A DNA stretch of 64,000 nt from Fibrobacter sp. (GCA_024399035.1 JAKSID010000009.1:20686-84685), one strand, 5' to 3'. Counted from the first letter of the stretch, positions 9,586-18,590 are shown. Numbers and translations are program-made. The notes: a model not told the origin generated them from the letters alone.

Positions 9586-10080
9586 ATGGCTAGAAAAAGT
9601 CGTAAATACGGTGAAGAAGTCCCGTTCTCAATTACGTCCATGATGGACATGATGACCATTATTCTGGTGTTCATGATTAAGAACATGGACGCAGAAGGTC
9701 AGCTCTTGACTCAGGCTGAAAACTTGATCCTGCCGGTTTCCACCTCTCGTGTGCAGCCGAAGGAAGTTTCCCTGGTGGTTATCGTTGATAACAATTACGT
9801 GCTCGTTGATAATGCTAAGGTTGTGCCGACCGAAGATGTCCTCAAGCAGGAAGATCTCCTTGTGACCAAGGTTGACTCTGTGCTGAAGGAACGTCGTGCT
9901 GTCGAACAGGAACATGCCCTTAAGGCAGGTCTCCCCGCTGACGAAGCCGGCCACATCGTTGTGCAGATCGACAAGAACATCCCTTACGATGCAATGTATA
10001 AGGTAATGGCTACTTGTGGCTTTGCCGGTTACACCAATATTGCATTCGCCGTGATGGAAAAGAACGGCGGGGAGGAATAA
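9586..10080 (+). CDS. exbD: ExbD/TolR biopolymer transport protein
   Basis: A 164-residue canonical ExbD/TolR: short basic cytoplasmic tail, one membrane segment with the conserved Asp in SITSMMDMMTIILVF (about residues 16-32), and a periplasmic domain ending VMATCGFAGYTNIAFAV. The Asp is the residue known to take part in proton coupling in this family. It follows the large ExbD-like gene with a 2-base gap (GGAGG eight bases upstream) and precedes the AgmX-like gene by 3 bases, so translation is probably coupled. Confidence 0.9.
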   Translation: MARKSRKYGEEVPFSITSMMDMMTIILVFMIKNMDAEGQLLTQAENLILPVSTSRVQPKEVSLVVIVDNNYVLVDNAKVVPTEDVLKQEDLLVTKVDSVLKERRAVEQEHALKAGLPADEAGHIVVQIDKNIPYDAMYKVMATCGFAGYTNIAFAVMEKNGGEE

Positions 10081-10083
10081 CAT

Positions 10084-11028
10084 ATGGCAAAGACTAAAAA
10101 GGCAGCTCCTGCTATTGATCCGTTAGTAGCGTCCCTGATGCCGGAATCCGATAAGAAGATGGGTGCCATCGCAGGTATCTCTCTGGTTGTCGCTTTGGCA
10201 ATATGCCTTTGGGCTTCCATGTACGAACAGGTTGTGGATGAAGTCGTGTTCGATGACTCCGCAGCTGCTGATCTTACTGCTTCTATGACCATCGAAGAAA
10301 AGAAGGAAGAGAAGAAGGAAGAAAAGAAGAAGGAAGAACCCAAGAAGCCTCGTAAGAAGGCTGGTGGTGGTGGTAAGCCCCGTGGTAAGGGTCAGCCCAA
10401 CGCTCCCCAGACTCGCGGTGTGCTTAAGCTCCTGACTGCTCAGACCAAGAACGCCAGCGCTGGTGCATATGACCTTATGAAGAACCAGAAGTTCTCTAAG
10501 GACATTGACAAGGTGCTGAAGGACGTTGCTGGCCTCCAGACCACGGGTAAGACCGTTCTCGGTGGCCGTCGCGGTAAGGCTGACGGTGGCTTTAACGAAG
10601 GTTACGCTGAAGGCGGTTCCGGTGGTATCGGTGACGGCTTGGCTGGCCTCCTTGGCGGTGGTGGCGGTGGTATCGCTACTAAGGCTAAGGGCTCCATCAA
10701 GACTCCGTCTGAACGTGATATCGATATGGGCGCTGGTGGTGGTTCCCGTTCTGCTGCAGACATCATGAAGGTTGTCCGTCAGCGTACTCCGGGTCTCCGT
10801 CACATCTATAACAAGTTCCTGAAGAAGAAGCCGGGCTTCCAGGGTAAGGTTACCTTGAAGTTCACAATCGCTCCGGGTGGCGAAGTTATCAGCATCTCCA
10901 TTGCTTCCTCTACCACTGGTTTCGGTGAATTTGATGGTGAAATCAAGTCCGCTGTTGGCCGCTGGAAGTTCAGCAAGGTTAAGTCCGGTAACACTACTGT
11001 GACCATTCCGTTCACCTTCTCCGAATAA
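10084..11028 (+). CDS. AgmX/PglI-type TonB-like energy transducer
   Basis: A 314-residue protein with one N-terminal membrane anchor (about residues 24-43), then a charged Lys/Glu stretch (residues ~60-90), a Gly/Lys-rich flexible linker with poly-Gly runs (residues ~90-220) and a C-terminal domain of the AgmX/PglI class (residues ~225-314). That domain has VVRQRTPGLRHIYNKFL, GKVTLKFTIAPGGEV and WKFSK...VTIPFTF. This is the layout of a TonB-like transducer: inner-membrane anchor, periplasm-spanning linker, receptor-contacting end. AgmX is known from Myxococcus adventurous gliding. The gene closes the operon and is followed by a strong terminator at 11051. Confidence 0.85.
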   Translation: MAKTKKAAPAIDPLVASLMPESDKKMGAIAGISLVVALAICLWASMYEQVVDEVVFDDSAAADLTASMTIEEKKEEKKEEKKKEEPKKPRKKAGGGGKPRGKGQPNAPQTRGVLKLLTAQTKNASAGAYDLMKNQKFSKDIDKVLKDVAGLQTTGKTVLGGRRGKADGGFNEGYAEGGSGGIGDGLAGLLGGGGGGIATKAKGSIKTPSERDIDMGAGGGSRSAADIMKVVRQRTPGLRHIYNKFLKKKPGFQGKVTLKFTIAPGGEVISISIASSTTGFGEFDGEIKSAVGRWKFSKVKSGNTTVTIPFTFSE

Positions 11029-11050
11029 TCTCGATTATTCCTGAAGTGAA

Positions 11051-11087
11051 AAAGAGCTAGACTGCAAAGTCTGGCTCTTTTTGTTTT
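11051..11087 (+). terminator. Rho-independent terminator of the envelope operon
   Basis: A 13-bp stem, AAAGAGCTAGACT / AGTCTGGCTCTTT with one G-T pair and loop GCAA, runs into TTTTTGTTTTT. It lies 22 bases after the AgmX-like stop and marks the operon end. Confidence 0.85.
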
Positions 11088-11169
11088 TAAGGCGTTTTAT
11101 TTAAATTTTTGTTGCGTTTTTTATTTTTTATAACTAACTTTATAGAAGAATTTTTACTAGGAGATCTAA

Positions 11170-12504
11170 ATGAATTTAAGAACAGCTGCTGCAGTTGGCG
11201 CCGCCGTAGGCGTCTTTGGCGTTGGTTCCGCATTCGCAACATTTGCACGTGTTGAATCTATGGGTAAGAACACCACTTACATCATGGATGACGTTAGCAT
11301 CTTTGATAACCCGGCAAACGCAAGCTTGTACTCTAACTACTTGATTGGTGGTTTTGGCGCTTATACCAATAACGACCTCCAGGCCGGCGGCAATTTTGAT
11401 CCGCAGCACCCCACTTTCGGTGGTATTTTCTCCTTGTCCTTCGGTGACGAAAACAATCCGGATCCGAAGTTTACCATTGGTGGCTTGCTGGGCCGTACTT
11501 CTGAACTTGCTGAAAAGTACATGCCGAAGATGGTTCAGATTGACGACAACAGCTATGCTGCTGTTCCCGCTACTGTGACCAACTTCGACGGCTTCCTTGG
11601 CGGCACCTTCACTAGTGGCGACGCTTGGGGCTTGCACCTTTATATTGCCCATCAGGATGGTGGCGAACTTGATTCTGCAAGCAATGCTTATCAGGTGAAC
11701 AACGATGCATTTGCTTCTGTGGTAGAACTCGATGCAGGTTTGAACTTCCAGGTTGGCAGCGGTACTTCTTACGAAGCATCCGTAGGCATTGCCCGTGTGC
11801 AGTATGGCCCGGAACATCACAGCTTCTTTGATGACGGTAACTTCTCCTTCTTGGCTAAGGCTCGCGCATTCTTCACTCTCGATGCAATTGATGGTGAATT
11901 GATTCCGGCTGCATCTGCAAACTTCATCAATGCTCCGGGCATCAACGACAAGTCTGCTCAGGCTGGCGTTGGTATCAACGTTGCTATGGATCGTGGCTTC
12001 TTCTGGATGGGTGTTGACTTCGTCTGGAATCAGCTCAAGACTCATGACTACTTCTATGACACTGCAAAGAAGGGCTGGGTCTATGACTCTCGTTACGAAG
12101 ACACCGACGATGATATCGTTTGGGACGTTCGTCAGGACATCGGTGGCAAGATCAGCTTCGGCATCGAACGTAACATCTGGTGGGACTGGTTCGTGATTCG
12201 CGTTGGCGGTCAGAAGTCTATCCTCTACACCAGCTGCGATGTGAAGAAGTCCAGCCACGGTGTGAACTCCGACGGCAAGTATCCGGATAACCGCTATGGC
12301 AAGTGCAAGGCTGATGGTAATTTCTTCTCTACCAATCCGCTTGCTGACGGCTCTAGCGACGACCACGTTGGCTTCGGCTTCGGCATCAACATCGAAGAAC
12401 GTTTGAAGATCGACGTTACCGTTGCAGAAGACCTGCTGTTCCGCAACCCGTTCCAGGGTGAAGGCCGTATCTTCTCTCGCCTCGACGCAACTTACTCCTT
12501 CTAA
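11170..12504 (+). CDS. Predicted outer-membrane beta-barrel protein
   Basis: A 444-residue exported protein of unknown function. Signal peptide of about 23 residues (AAVGVFGVGSAFA). The mature part is rich in Gly, Asn, Asp and aromatic residues in alternating strands and ends LDATYSF, a terminal aromatic as usual for outer-membrane barrels. A short motif, FDNPANASLYSN, near residue 45 resembles the DNPAN/NPAG signature of PorV- and FadL-like barrels. AGGAG eight bases before the ATG sets the start. It is an independent unit between two terminators just after the envelope operon, so it may be a partner but this is not shown. Confidence 0.7.
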   Translation: MNLRTAAAVGAAVGVFGVGSAFATFARVESMGKNTTYIMDDVSIFDNPANASLYSNYLIGGFGAYTNNDLQAGGNFDPQHPTFGGIFSLSFGDENNPDPKFTIGGLLGRTSELAEKYMPKMVQIDDNSYAAVPATVTNFDGFLGGTFTSGDAWGLHLYIAHQDGGELDSASNAYQVNNDAFASVVELDAGLNFQVGSGTSYEASVGIARVQYGPEHHSFFDDGNFSFLAKARAFFTLDAIDGELIPAASANFINAPGINDKSAQAGVGINVAMDRGFFWMGVDFVWNQLKTHDYFYDTAKKGWVYDSRYEDTDDDIVWDVRQDIGGKISFGIERNIWWDWFVIRVGGQKSILYTSCDVKKSSHGVNSDGKYPDNRYGKCKADGNFFSTNPLADGSSDDHVGFGFGINIEERLKIDVTVAEDLLFRNPFQGEGRIFSRLDATYSF

Positions 12505-12530
12505 TCAACGATTAGTAAAAGTTTGAAAAG

Positions 12531-12558
12531 GACCCGCTATTCGGCGGGTCTTTTTTTT
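12531..12558 (+). terminator. Rho-independent terminator
   Basis: GACCCGC-TATTC-GGCGGGTC followed by eight T. It ends the barrel gene at 12504. The next gene starts only 6 bases after the T-tract. Confidence 0.85.
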
Positions 12559-12563
12559 ATTTT

Positions 12564-12950
12564 ATGGGTATGAAGAAATTAATCCTTGCTTTATTTGTTG
12601 TCGCATCTTTGTTCTTGCTGATGGGCTGCTCCGAATCTACGGATAGGATTGAGAACAAATTAACGCCTTACCTGCAAGAGGACTTGAAGTTCATGGTGGC
12701 AGAAACCATGCGTACTTCCAACAACGACAGGGCCGCAATTCTTGATACACCGTATTATCGCGTCAAGGATTTCCGCTTGTTTGAAGGTGCGGAGTCTCGC
12801 ATTTATGCGGCCTATGCCGAAGTTGATTTCTTTATCTTCAAGGACATCGCCATGCACGAGAAGCGTAAGTACCGTTACGATGTTCACGGCCGTCATTGGG
12901 ACCGTTATTTGAAAACGTTAAAATTCGGTAAAGATACGATTCCGCAGTAA
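12564..12950 (+). CDS. Small lipoprotein of unknown function
   Basis: A 128-residue predicted lipoprotein: hydrophobic N terminus and lipobox LLMGC around Cys22, then about 105 soluble residues with no family I recognise (charged, with an RVKDFRLFEGAESR-like stretch). The second ATG at 12570 (MKKLIL) may be the true start, giving 126 residues. No ribosome binding site separates it from the terminator T-tract just upstream, so translation may depend on read-through or be weak. It lies between the barrel gene and mreB, on the same strand. Confidence 0.6.
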   Translation: MGMKKLILALFVVASLFLLMGCSESTDRIENKLTPYLQEDLKFMVAETMRTSNNDRAAILDTPYYRVKDFRLFEGAESRIYAAYAEVDFFIFKDIAMHEKRKYRYDVHGRHWDRYLKTLKFGKDTIPQ

Positions 12951-13017
12951 ACTCTTTTGTAGTAAATAATTATATTTCTAGCGGTTAGTTTCATTTTTTC
13001 AAAAAAGGACGAGTCCC

Positions 13018-14040
13018 TTGTTTGGTCTTTTTTCTTGCGACATTGGTATTGATCTTGGCACTGCAAACACCTTGGTACACGTTGCAGGTCAGGGTATTGT
13101 AATTAACGAACCCACCGTGATTGCTGTTGACAGCAAGAACAACCGCGTTTCTGCTATCGGCTTCGAAGCAAAGAAGATGCTCGGCCGTACTCCTGGCGAA
13201 AGCCGCGCTGTGCGCCCTATGCGCGATGGTGTGATTGCCGATTTCGAACTGGTTGAAAATCTCCTCCAGACTTTCATCAAGCGCGTTCAGAAGTACCCGC
13301 TGTGGATGGTAAAGCCCCGCGTTGTGGTTGGCGTACCTTCTGGTATTACCGAAGTGGAAAAGCGCGCTGTGATCGACGCTGCAAAGCAGGCTGGCGCTAA
13401 GGAAGTTCACCTGGTTCACGAACCTATGGCTGCCGCTATCGGCATGGGCATTCCTGTAGAAGACCCCGTAGGTAACATGATTGTTGATATTGGCGGTGGT
13501 ACTTCCGACATCGCTGTGATCGCTTTGAACGGCACCGTTTGTAACGCTTCTGTACGCGTTGGCGGCGATGAAATGGACGAAGCTATTGTCCGCTACCTTC
13601 GCACCATGTACAACCTTTGCGTTGGCGAAAGCACTGCAGAACAGATCAAGATGCAGATTGGCTCCGCTAGCCCCCTGGAAGAAGAACTGACCATGGAAGT
13701 CAAGGGCCACGACTTTATCGCCGGCATGCCCCGCACCATGACCATCAACAGCGCAGAAATCCGCGAAGCCCTCAACGAACCTGTAACCGCAATTGTCGAA
13801 GCTGTTAAGCAGGCTCTGAGCATTACTCCGCCGGAACTTTCCGCTGATATCTATGACAAGGGCATTATCATGACTGGTGGTGGTTCTCAGCTCCGCGGCT
13901 TTGACGAACGTATCCGTCAGGAAACCGGCCTTTCTGTGAACGTTATTGACGAAGCTTTGATCTGCGTCTGCAAGGGTGCTGCTCGCATTCTCGAAGACTT
14001 GGACAAGTATCGCCCGGTTTTGATCGCCTCCTCCAACTAA
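13018..14040 (+). CDS. mreB: Rod-shape determining protein MreB
   Basis: A 340-residue bacterial actin that forms membrane-associated filaments guiding lateral wall synthesis. Phosphate-1 motif GIDLGTANTLVHV near residue 10, phosphate-2 MIVDIGGGTSDIAVI near 158 and adenosine motif IIMTGGGSQLRGFDERI near 285 are all intact, and the length is typical. Translation starts at a TTG at 13018 (MFGLFSCDIGIDLG) 7 bases after AAAAAAGGA; no ATG is available in the right place. First gene of the mreB-mreC-mreD-mrdA-rodA cluster, 17 bases ahead of mreC. Confidence 0.96.
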   Translation: MFGLFSCDIGIDLGTANTLVHVAGQGIVINEPTVIAVDSKNNRVSAIGFEAKKMLGRTPGESRAVRPMRDGVIADFELVENLLQTFIKRVQKYPLWMVKPRVVVGVPSGITEVEKRAVIDAAKQAGAKEVHLVHEPMAAAIGMGIPVEDPVGNMIVDIGGGTSDIAVIALNGTVCNASVRVGGDEMDEAIVRYLRTMYNLCVGESTAEQIKMQIGSASPLEEELTMEVKGHDFIAGMPRTMTINSAEIREALNEPVTAIVEAVKQALSITPPELSADIYDKGIIMTGGGSQLRGFDERIRQETGLSVNVIDEALICVCKGAARILEDLDKYRPVLIASSN

Positions 14041-14057
14041 CCCACATTTGAAGTTCG

Positions 14058-14885
14058 ATGTTTAGGGCTTTCCGCTTTATAGTCGACTTGTTTACTCAAA
14101 GGCATGGCGTTGTCGCTTTTGCCTTTTTTCTGCTGTTAGGCTTGCTGATGCGCCAGGCGCCCACTACGGTGCGCCAAGGCGTTGTGGCTACTGCCTTGGG
14201 CACGGTTTTCTATCCGGCGCAGCTTGTTGCTACGTCCTTGAATACTTTCCGTGCGGTGGCCGATGAAAACGAACAGCTGAAAGAGGAAAACGCACGTTTG
14301 CGTCAGGAAACCTACCACGCCCGCGAAGGCTTGCAGGAATTGGCAAGACTGCACACGCTAGTCCGTTTTGATGACAAGTGGGACTTTCCTATCGTGACCG
14401 CTCGCGTTGTGGGCCACAATCCTGGCCGTTTCCTTACCACGCTGGTGATCAACCGCGGTACTTATCACGGCGTTCAAGAAGACATGCCTGTGTTCTCTAT
14501 GAACGGCCTTGTGGGTAAGATCACCAAGGCTGCCATGACTCATTCCCGAGTGCAGTTGCTTGTGGATCCGAACTTGAAACTTTCCGTGATGGAACGCCGC
14601 ACCCGCGTTGTGGGCTTCTTGGAATCTATGGACGGTCATATGCTGACTGCCATGGTGCCGACTCACGCTGGTATCCAGGTTGGCGACACTCTGGTGACTT
14701 CGGGCTTGGGCGGTATTTTCCCCAAGGGCATTCCTGTGGGAACTGTAAAGAATGTGCGTAAGTCCGACTTGGATGTGATGCGCTTGATGGACGTTGCTCC
14801 GTTTCAGGAATTCTCGATTCTCGAAGAAGTCTTTGTGATGGAGAAGGAACCTGACTGGGTCATTCAGGAGTTGCTTGATGAGTAA
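14058..14885 (+). CDS. mreC: Rod-shape determining protein MreC
   Basis: A 275-residue inner-membrane protein with one membrane segment near residues 20-38, a coiled coil at about 65-95 and the periplasmic MreC double beta-barrel (VINRGTYHGVQEDMPV, GLVGKITKAAMTHSRVQLL, VTSGLGGIFPKGIPVG). It links MreB to the periplasmic elongation machinery. The stop overlaps the mreD start by 8 bases, which implies translational coupling. Confidence 0.93.
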   Translation: MFRAFRFIVDLFTQRHGVVAFAFFLLLGLLMRQAPTTVRQGVVATALGTVFYPAQLVATSLNTFRAVADENEQLKEENARLRQETYHAREGLQELARLHTLVRFDDKWDFPIVTARVVGHNPGRFLTTLVINRGTYHGVQEDMPVFSMNGLVGKITKAAMTHSRVQLLVDPNLKLSVMERRTRVVGFLESMDGHMLTAMVPTHAGIQVGDTLVTSGLGGIFPKGIPVGTVKNVRKSDLDVMRLMDVAPFQEFSILEEVFVMEKEPDWVIQELLDE

Positions 14886-15366
14886 TTTGAAATGGCTTAA
14901 GTTTTTGATTCTGTTTGTACTGACCTTCGCCCTGCAGGTTTCTGTGGCGGAGTGGCTGAAGATCTTTGGCATCGGCCCTAATTTGGTTGTAATCTTCGTC
15001 GTGGCTGTGGCTATTAAGTGTGGCCCTGCTGCAGGTTGCTTCTGGGGCTTTTTGGCGGGCTTTGCGCAGGACGTGTATGCGCCTGTGGAATGGCTGGGTG
15101 CGTTCTCTATTTCTATGACTGTGCTCGGCTTTGTGGTGGGCCAGTTAGAAGAACGTTTCTTGACTTTGAACTTGCCTGCTAAGGTGGGCGTTCTTGGATT
15201 TGGTTTCTTTGTCTGTGATATGATCTACTTTGGTATTACGGGCCTTTCCAAGGAAATCATTACCAACTTGTTCTTGACGCAGACTTTGCCTGAAAGCATC
15301 TACACCATGTTCGTTGGTGGTATCATCTTCTATCTGGATTTCGGAAAAAAGAAGAAGCATGCTTAA
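14878..15366 (+). CDS. mreD: Rod-shape determining protein MreD
   Basis: A 162-residue polytopic membrane protein (about five hydrophobic segments) in the MreD position, with the family pattern PNLVVIFVVAVAIKCGP, GFLAGFAQDVYAP and a C-terminal membrane segment followed by a Lys-rich tail. It starts at ATG 14878 inside the mreC stop, and its end overlaps the mrdA start by 8 bases. Assignment rests on topology, motif and gene order, because MreD sequences are poorly conserved. Confidence 0.85.
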   Translation: MSNLKWLKFLILFVLTFALQVSVAEWLKIFGIGPNLVVIFVVAVAIKCGPAAGCFWGFLAGFAQDVYAPVEWLGAFSISMTVLGFVVGQLEERFLTLNLPAKVGVLGFGFFVCDMIYFGITGLSKEIITNLFLTQTLPESIYTMFVGGIIFYLDFGKKKKHA

Positions 15367-17272
15367 TTTTTCCACGGACAATGAAGCTCAGCAAACAAGA
15401 AACTGGCACGTCCTGATTTTTTTGGCAGGCGTTGCTCTGCTGTTTGGCATTTTGCTGCTGCGTCTTTTTTCGTTGCAGTACACTCACTATGACGAGAACT
15501 TGCAGCGCTCCGACAACAACCGAATTCGTAAGGTAGAACTGATCGCTGAACGCGGTTACATTTATGACCGCAACGGTGAAATTCTGGTGCGCAATCGCCC
15601 CTCTTACCAGATTGCAATTCAGGCCACCAGCCTGCCTCGCAAAAAGGCGGAGCGCGATACGGTGTTCAACAGATTGCTCCAGATTCGTGATACACATGGT
15701 GCGCGTCTGTTTGACTCGCTCTCGTTGGATACGGCATTCCAGCGTTCCCGCTGGATCAAGACCCGCCCCATTCGCTTGCTTGAAGACGCAGCACCGGAAC
15801 AGATTGCGGTAATCGAAGAACATTCCTCGGAATTGCCCGGTGTGATTACCATGATCGAATCTCGCCGCGAATATCCCTACGGAACGCTTGCTTCTCATGT
15901 GCTTGGATATACCAGTGAAATTTCTGAAGAACAGTTGAAGCTGCCGGAGTTTGCAGATTACTCCCAGCGTGATCGTGTGGGCCAGAAAGGATTGGAGCAG
16001 GGTTACGACAAGGAGTTCCGCGGTAAGAACGGAATGAAGCTTGTGGAAGTGAACGCCTCTGGCCGTGAAGTGGGCCAGGTTTCTGGCGTAGAAGGTACCG
16101 ATCCTATTCCTGGCTTGCACTTGGTTTCTACCATCGACTTGGAATTGCAGAAGGTCGCCGAAGAAGCTATCCCGGATAGTGCCAAGGGCGCCCTGGTTGC
16201 TCTTGATCCTAACACGGGTGAAATTCTTGCCATGGTCAGCTCTCCGCGACTGGACCCCAACATTTTCTCATTGAAGCGCCGCGAACGTAACAAGGGCTGG
16301 GCCCAGGTTGCTTTGGACTCCATGCGTCCGCTTACAAACCGCGCTATCTCTGGAACTTATCCGCCGGCTTCTATCTTTAAGCTGGTGACTGCTGGCGCAG
16401 GACTTGAAAACGGTATTCTTTCTGAAAACAAGTATTATCCCAAGCCGTGTACGGGCGGCTATCAGTATGGTTCTCGTTACCAGAAGTGCTGGGGTACTCA
16501 CGGCAACCTGAATGTGGTGAACGCCATTCGACTTTCTTGCGACGTGTTCTTCTACCAGGCCGGCCTTGATATTGACATGGCTCGCATTAACGAGTTCGGC
16601 CGTCGCTTTGGTTTAGGCGAGGAGCCTCTGGGTATCGACATTCCTGGCGAAAAGGCCGGCTGGCTTCCGGATTCCGTTTCCTTTAACGAACGAAAGAAGC
16701 ACTTGGGCTGGCGCTGGGCCCGCGGCTTGATTCTGAACTTGTCCATTGGCCAGGGCCAGATTGTGACTCCGTTGCAGCAGGCGACCTTGATTGGCTCCCT
16801 TGCAACGAACAAGGGTGTTTACCGCCCACACTTTATGAAGGAACTTCGTGATTCCCAGGGTAATGTGGTTCGCCGTTATGAACCCGAGATTATTCGTCAG
16901 GGAAAGATGAAGCCCTACACTCATCGTGTTCTTCTTGCTGCTATGGATTCCGTGGTGAACCATCCGGGTGGTACAGGTAAGCGCGGTGCAATTCCTGGCA
17001 TTCGCGTTGGTGCAAAGACTGGTTCCGGCGAATGGAAGAAGGGCGAGAAGACTCACGCCTGGTATGCTGCCGTAGCTCCACTTGAAAAACCTGAAATCGC
17101 AGTGGCTGTGATTATGGAAGCTGCAGGCGGTGGCGGTGCTGTTTCTGGCCCCATTGCCAAGAAGGTGATGATGGCATACTTCGAAGCAAAGAAAAAACTT
17201 GAGAATCCGGAAGCTGGTTCCGCAGAATCTGATGAGACGGGCGGCGTCGCGAAAAAGAAGGAGGGAGAATGA
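15359..17272 (+). CDS. mrdA: Penicillin-binding protein 2 (peptidoglycan transpeptidase)
   Basis: A 637-residue class B penicillin-binding protein of the elongasome. Membrane anchor at about residues 18-38, dimerisation/pedestal domain at ~55-240, transpeptidase domain at ~265-620. The catalytic motifs are present: S338-I-F-K341 (nucleophile and general base), S393-C-D395 and K553-T-G555. The SCD form in place of SxN is usual for PBP2. The C terminus is Lys/Glu-rich. The start at 15359 lies within the mreD stop region; a longer in-frame start at 15314 would lie inside mreD and lacks a binding site. It overlaps rodA by 4 bases (ATGA). Confidence 0.95.
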   Translation: MLNFSTDNEAQQTRNWHVLIFLAGVALLFGILLLRLFSLQYTHYDENLQRSDNNRIRKVELIAERGYIYDRNGEILVRNRPSYQIAIQATSLPRKKAERDTVFNRLLQIRDTHGARLFDSLSLDTAFQRSRWIKTRPIRLLEDAAPEQIAVIEEHSSELPGVITMIESRREYPYGTLASHVLGYTSEISEEQLKLPEFADYSQRDRVGQKGLEQGYDKEFRGKNGMKLVEVNASGREVGQVSGVEGTDPIPGLHLVSTIDLELQKVAEEAIPDSAKGALVALDPNTGEILAMVSSPRLDPNIFSLKRRERNKGWAQVALDSMRPLTNRAISGTYPPASIFKLVTAGAGLENGILSENKYYPKPCTGGYQYGSRYQKCWGTHGNLNVVNAIRLSCDVFFYQAGLDIDMARINEFGRRFGLGEEPLGIDIPGEKAGWLPDSVSFNERKKHLGWRWARGLILNLSIGQGQIVTPLQQATLIGSLATNKGVYRPHFMKELRDSQGNVVRRYEPEIIRQGKMKPYTHRVLLAAMDSVVNHPGGTGKRGAIPGIRVGAKTGSGEWKKGEKTHAWYAAVAPLEKPEIAVAVIMEAAGGGGAVSGPIAKKVMMAYFEAKKKLENPEAGSAESDETGGVAKKKEGE

Positions 17273-18525
17273 GTTCGGGAAAGTTCTTGTCTCATACCTT
17301 TAGGTTTGACGGATTCTTCATAGGCCTTGTAATCGCCTTGATGGCTTGCGGTATTACACTGGTTTACTCCGCTACCGTATCCGACGAAATTCCTGTTTTC
17401 GATACCTTCTGGTTTAAGCAGATAACCTATTTCCTTTTTGGCTTGGGCTTAGCGGCCGCATTGACCTTTGTGCGAATCGACTGGCTGAAGAGAGCTGCGA
17501 TTCCTTTGTATGGTGTGTCCCTAGTGCTGCTTGTGGTAGTGCTGTTCTTCGCAGGTGATGTGGTGAAGGGCGCAGGCCGTTGGATTGACCTTGGCTTTTT
17601 CAAGTTGCAACCTTCTGAATTTGCAAAGATCGCCTACTTGCTAATCATTTCGTACTGGCTTTCGGAACATCCGGTGAACCTGGCCAAGGTAAAGACTTTC
17701 GCGGTGCCCTTTGTCTTGTTCATTGTTCCCTTCGGCTTGGTTTTGAAGCAACCGGACTTGAGTACCGCATTGGTGTTTATTGCGGTGACCATGGTGGCGT
17801 TCTTTTTTGCAGGCCTATCCGTGGCGGACATGTTCCTGATTATAAGCCCTGTCTGTTCCGTACTTTTCTCCCATTCCCAGTCTATTGAATACCAGGTTCT
17901 GTGGGGATTGCTGATTTGCGCCGTGGTGGTTACCCTTTTTCGCCGTCGACTGCCTAAAGTTCTTTCGGGCTTTTTCCTGCTTACCAATATCCTGGCGGGT
18001 TATGCAAGTTCCATGGTGTGGAATATGCTGGAACCTCACCAGCAGAAGCGCGTGAACACCTTCCTTGACCCGATGAGCGACCCTCTGGGCGATGGTTACC
18101 AGGTGCTTCAATCCATGACCGCAATCGGTAGTGGTGGTCTTACTGGCAAGGGCTTCGGTAATGGAACCCAGACGAATCTGGCTTTCTTGCCCGAAGAACA
18201 TACGGACTTTATCTTTAGCGTGCTGGGTGAACAGTTCGGCTTTGCTGGTTGCGCTGTTGTGCTGGTTCTTTATGCCTTGTTCCTGTGGCGTGCAACGTCT
18301 ATTAGCAAGTTGACTTCGGATTCCTTTGTGACCTTGATGGTCATGGGTGCCTCTACTATTTTCTTGTTCCATATTCTGGTGAACATTGCTATGACTATTG
18401 GCCTGATGCCTGTGACAGGTTTGCCGCTGCCTTTCTTGTCTTACGGTGGATCTTTCGCCTTGACCTGCTCTGTGCTTGTGGGTTTCTTGGTATGCCTGCG
18501 TTACCAGAGCAGTCGACGTATGTAA
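17269..18525 (+). CDS. rodA: RodA SEDS-family peptidoglycan glycosyltransferase
   Basis: A 418-residue polytopic (about ten-segment) SEDS protein that polymerises lipid II with PBP2. It has the signature LPFLSYGGS near the C terminus, and QPSEFAKIAY, LKQPDLSTALVF and GLTGKGFGNGTQ are typical RodA/FtsW loops. The start overlaps the mrdA stop by 4 bases, so the two partners are probably made in a coupled way. It is the last gene of the shape operon, followed by a terminator at 18557. Confidence 0.95.
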   Translation: MSSGKFLSHTFRFDGFFIGLVIALMACGITLVYSATVSDEIPVFDTFWFKQITYFLFGLGLAAALTFVRIDWLKRAAIPLYGVSLVLLVVVLFFAGDVVKGAGRWIDLGFFKLQPSEFAKIAYLLIISYWLSEHPVNLAKVKTFAVPFVLFIVPFGLVLKQPDLSTALVFIAVTMVAFFFAGLSVADMFLIISPVCSVLFSHSQSIEYQVLWGLLICAVVVTLFRRRLPKVLSGFFLLTNILAGYASSMVWNMLEPHQQKRVNTFLDPMSDPLGDGYQVLQSMTAIGSGGLTGKGFGNGTQTNLAFLPEEHTDFIFSVLGEQFGFAGCAVVLVLYALFLWRATSISKLTSDSFVTLMVMGASTIFLFHILVNIAMTIGLMPVTGLPLPFLSYGGSFALTCSVLVGFLVCLRYQSSRRM

Positions 18526-18556
18526 TTTTTTCAAAAAAGTCGGTACAATTTTTCTG

Positions 18557-18590
18557 AAAAAAGCGTGTCTATAGAAGGCATGCTTTTTTT
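18557..18590 (+). terminator. Terminator of the rod-shape operon
   Basis: AAAAAAGCGTG pairs with CATGCTTTTTT (11 bp, one G-T) and ends in a run of seven T, 32 bases after the rodA stop. Confidence 0.75.
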
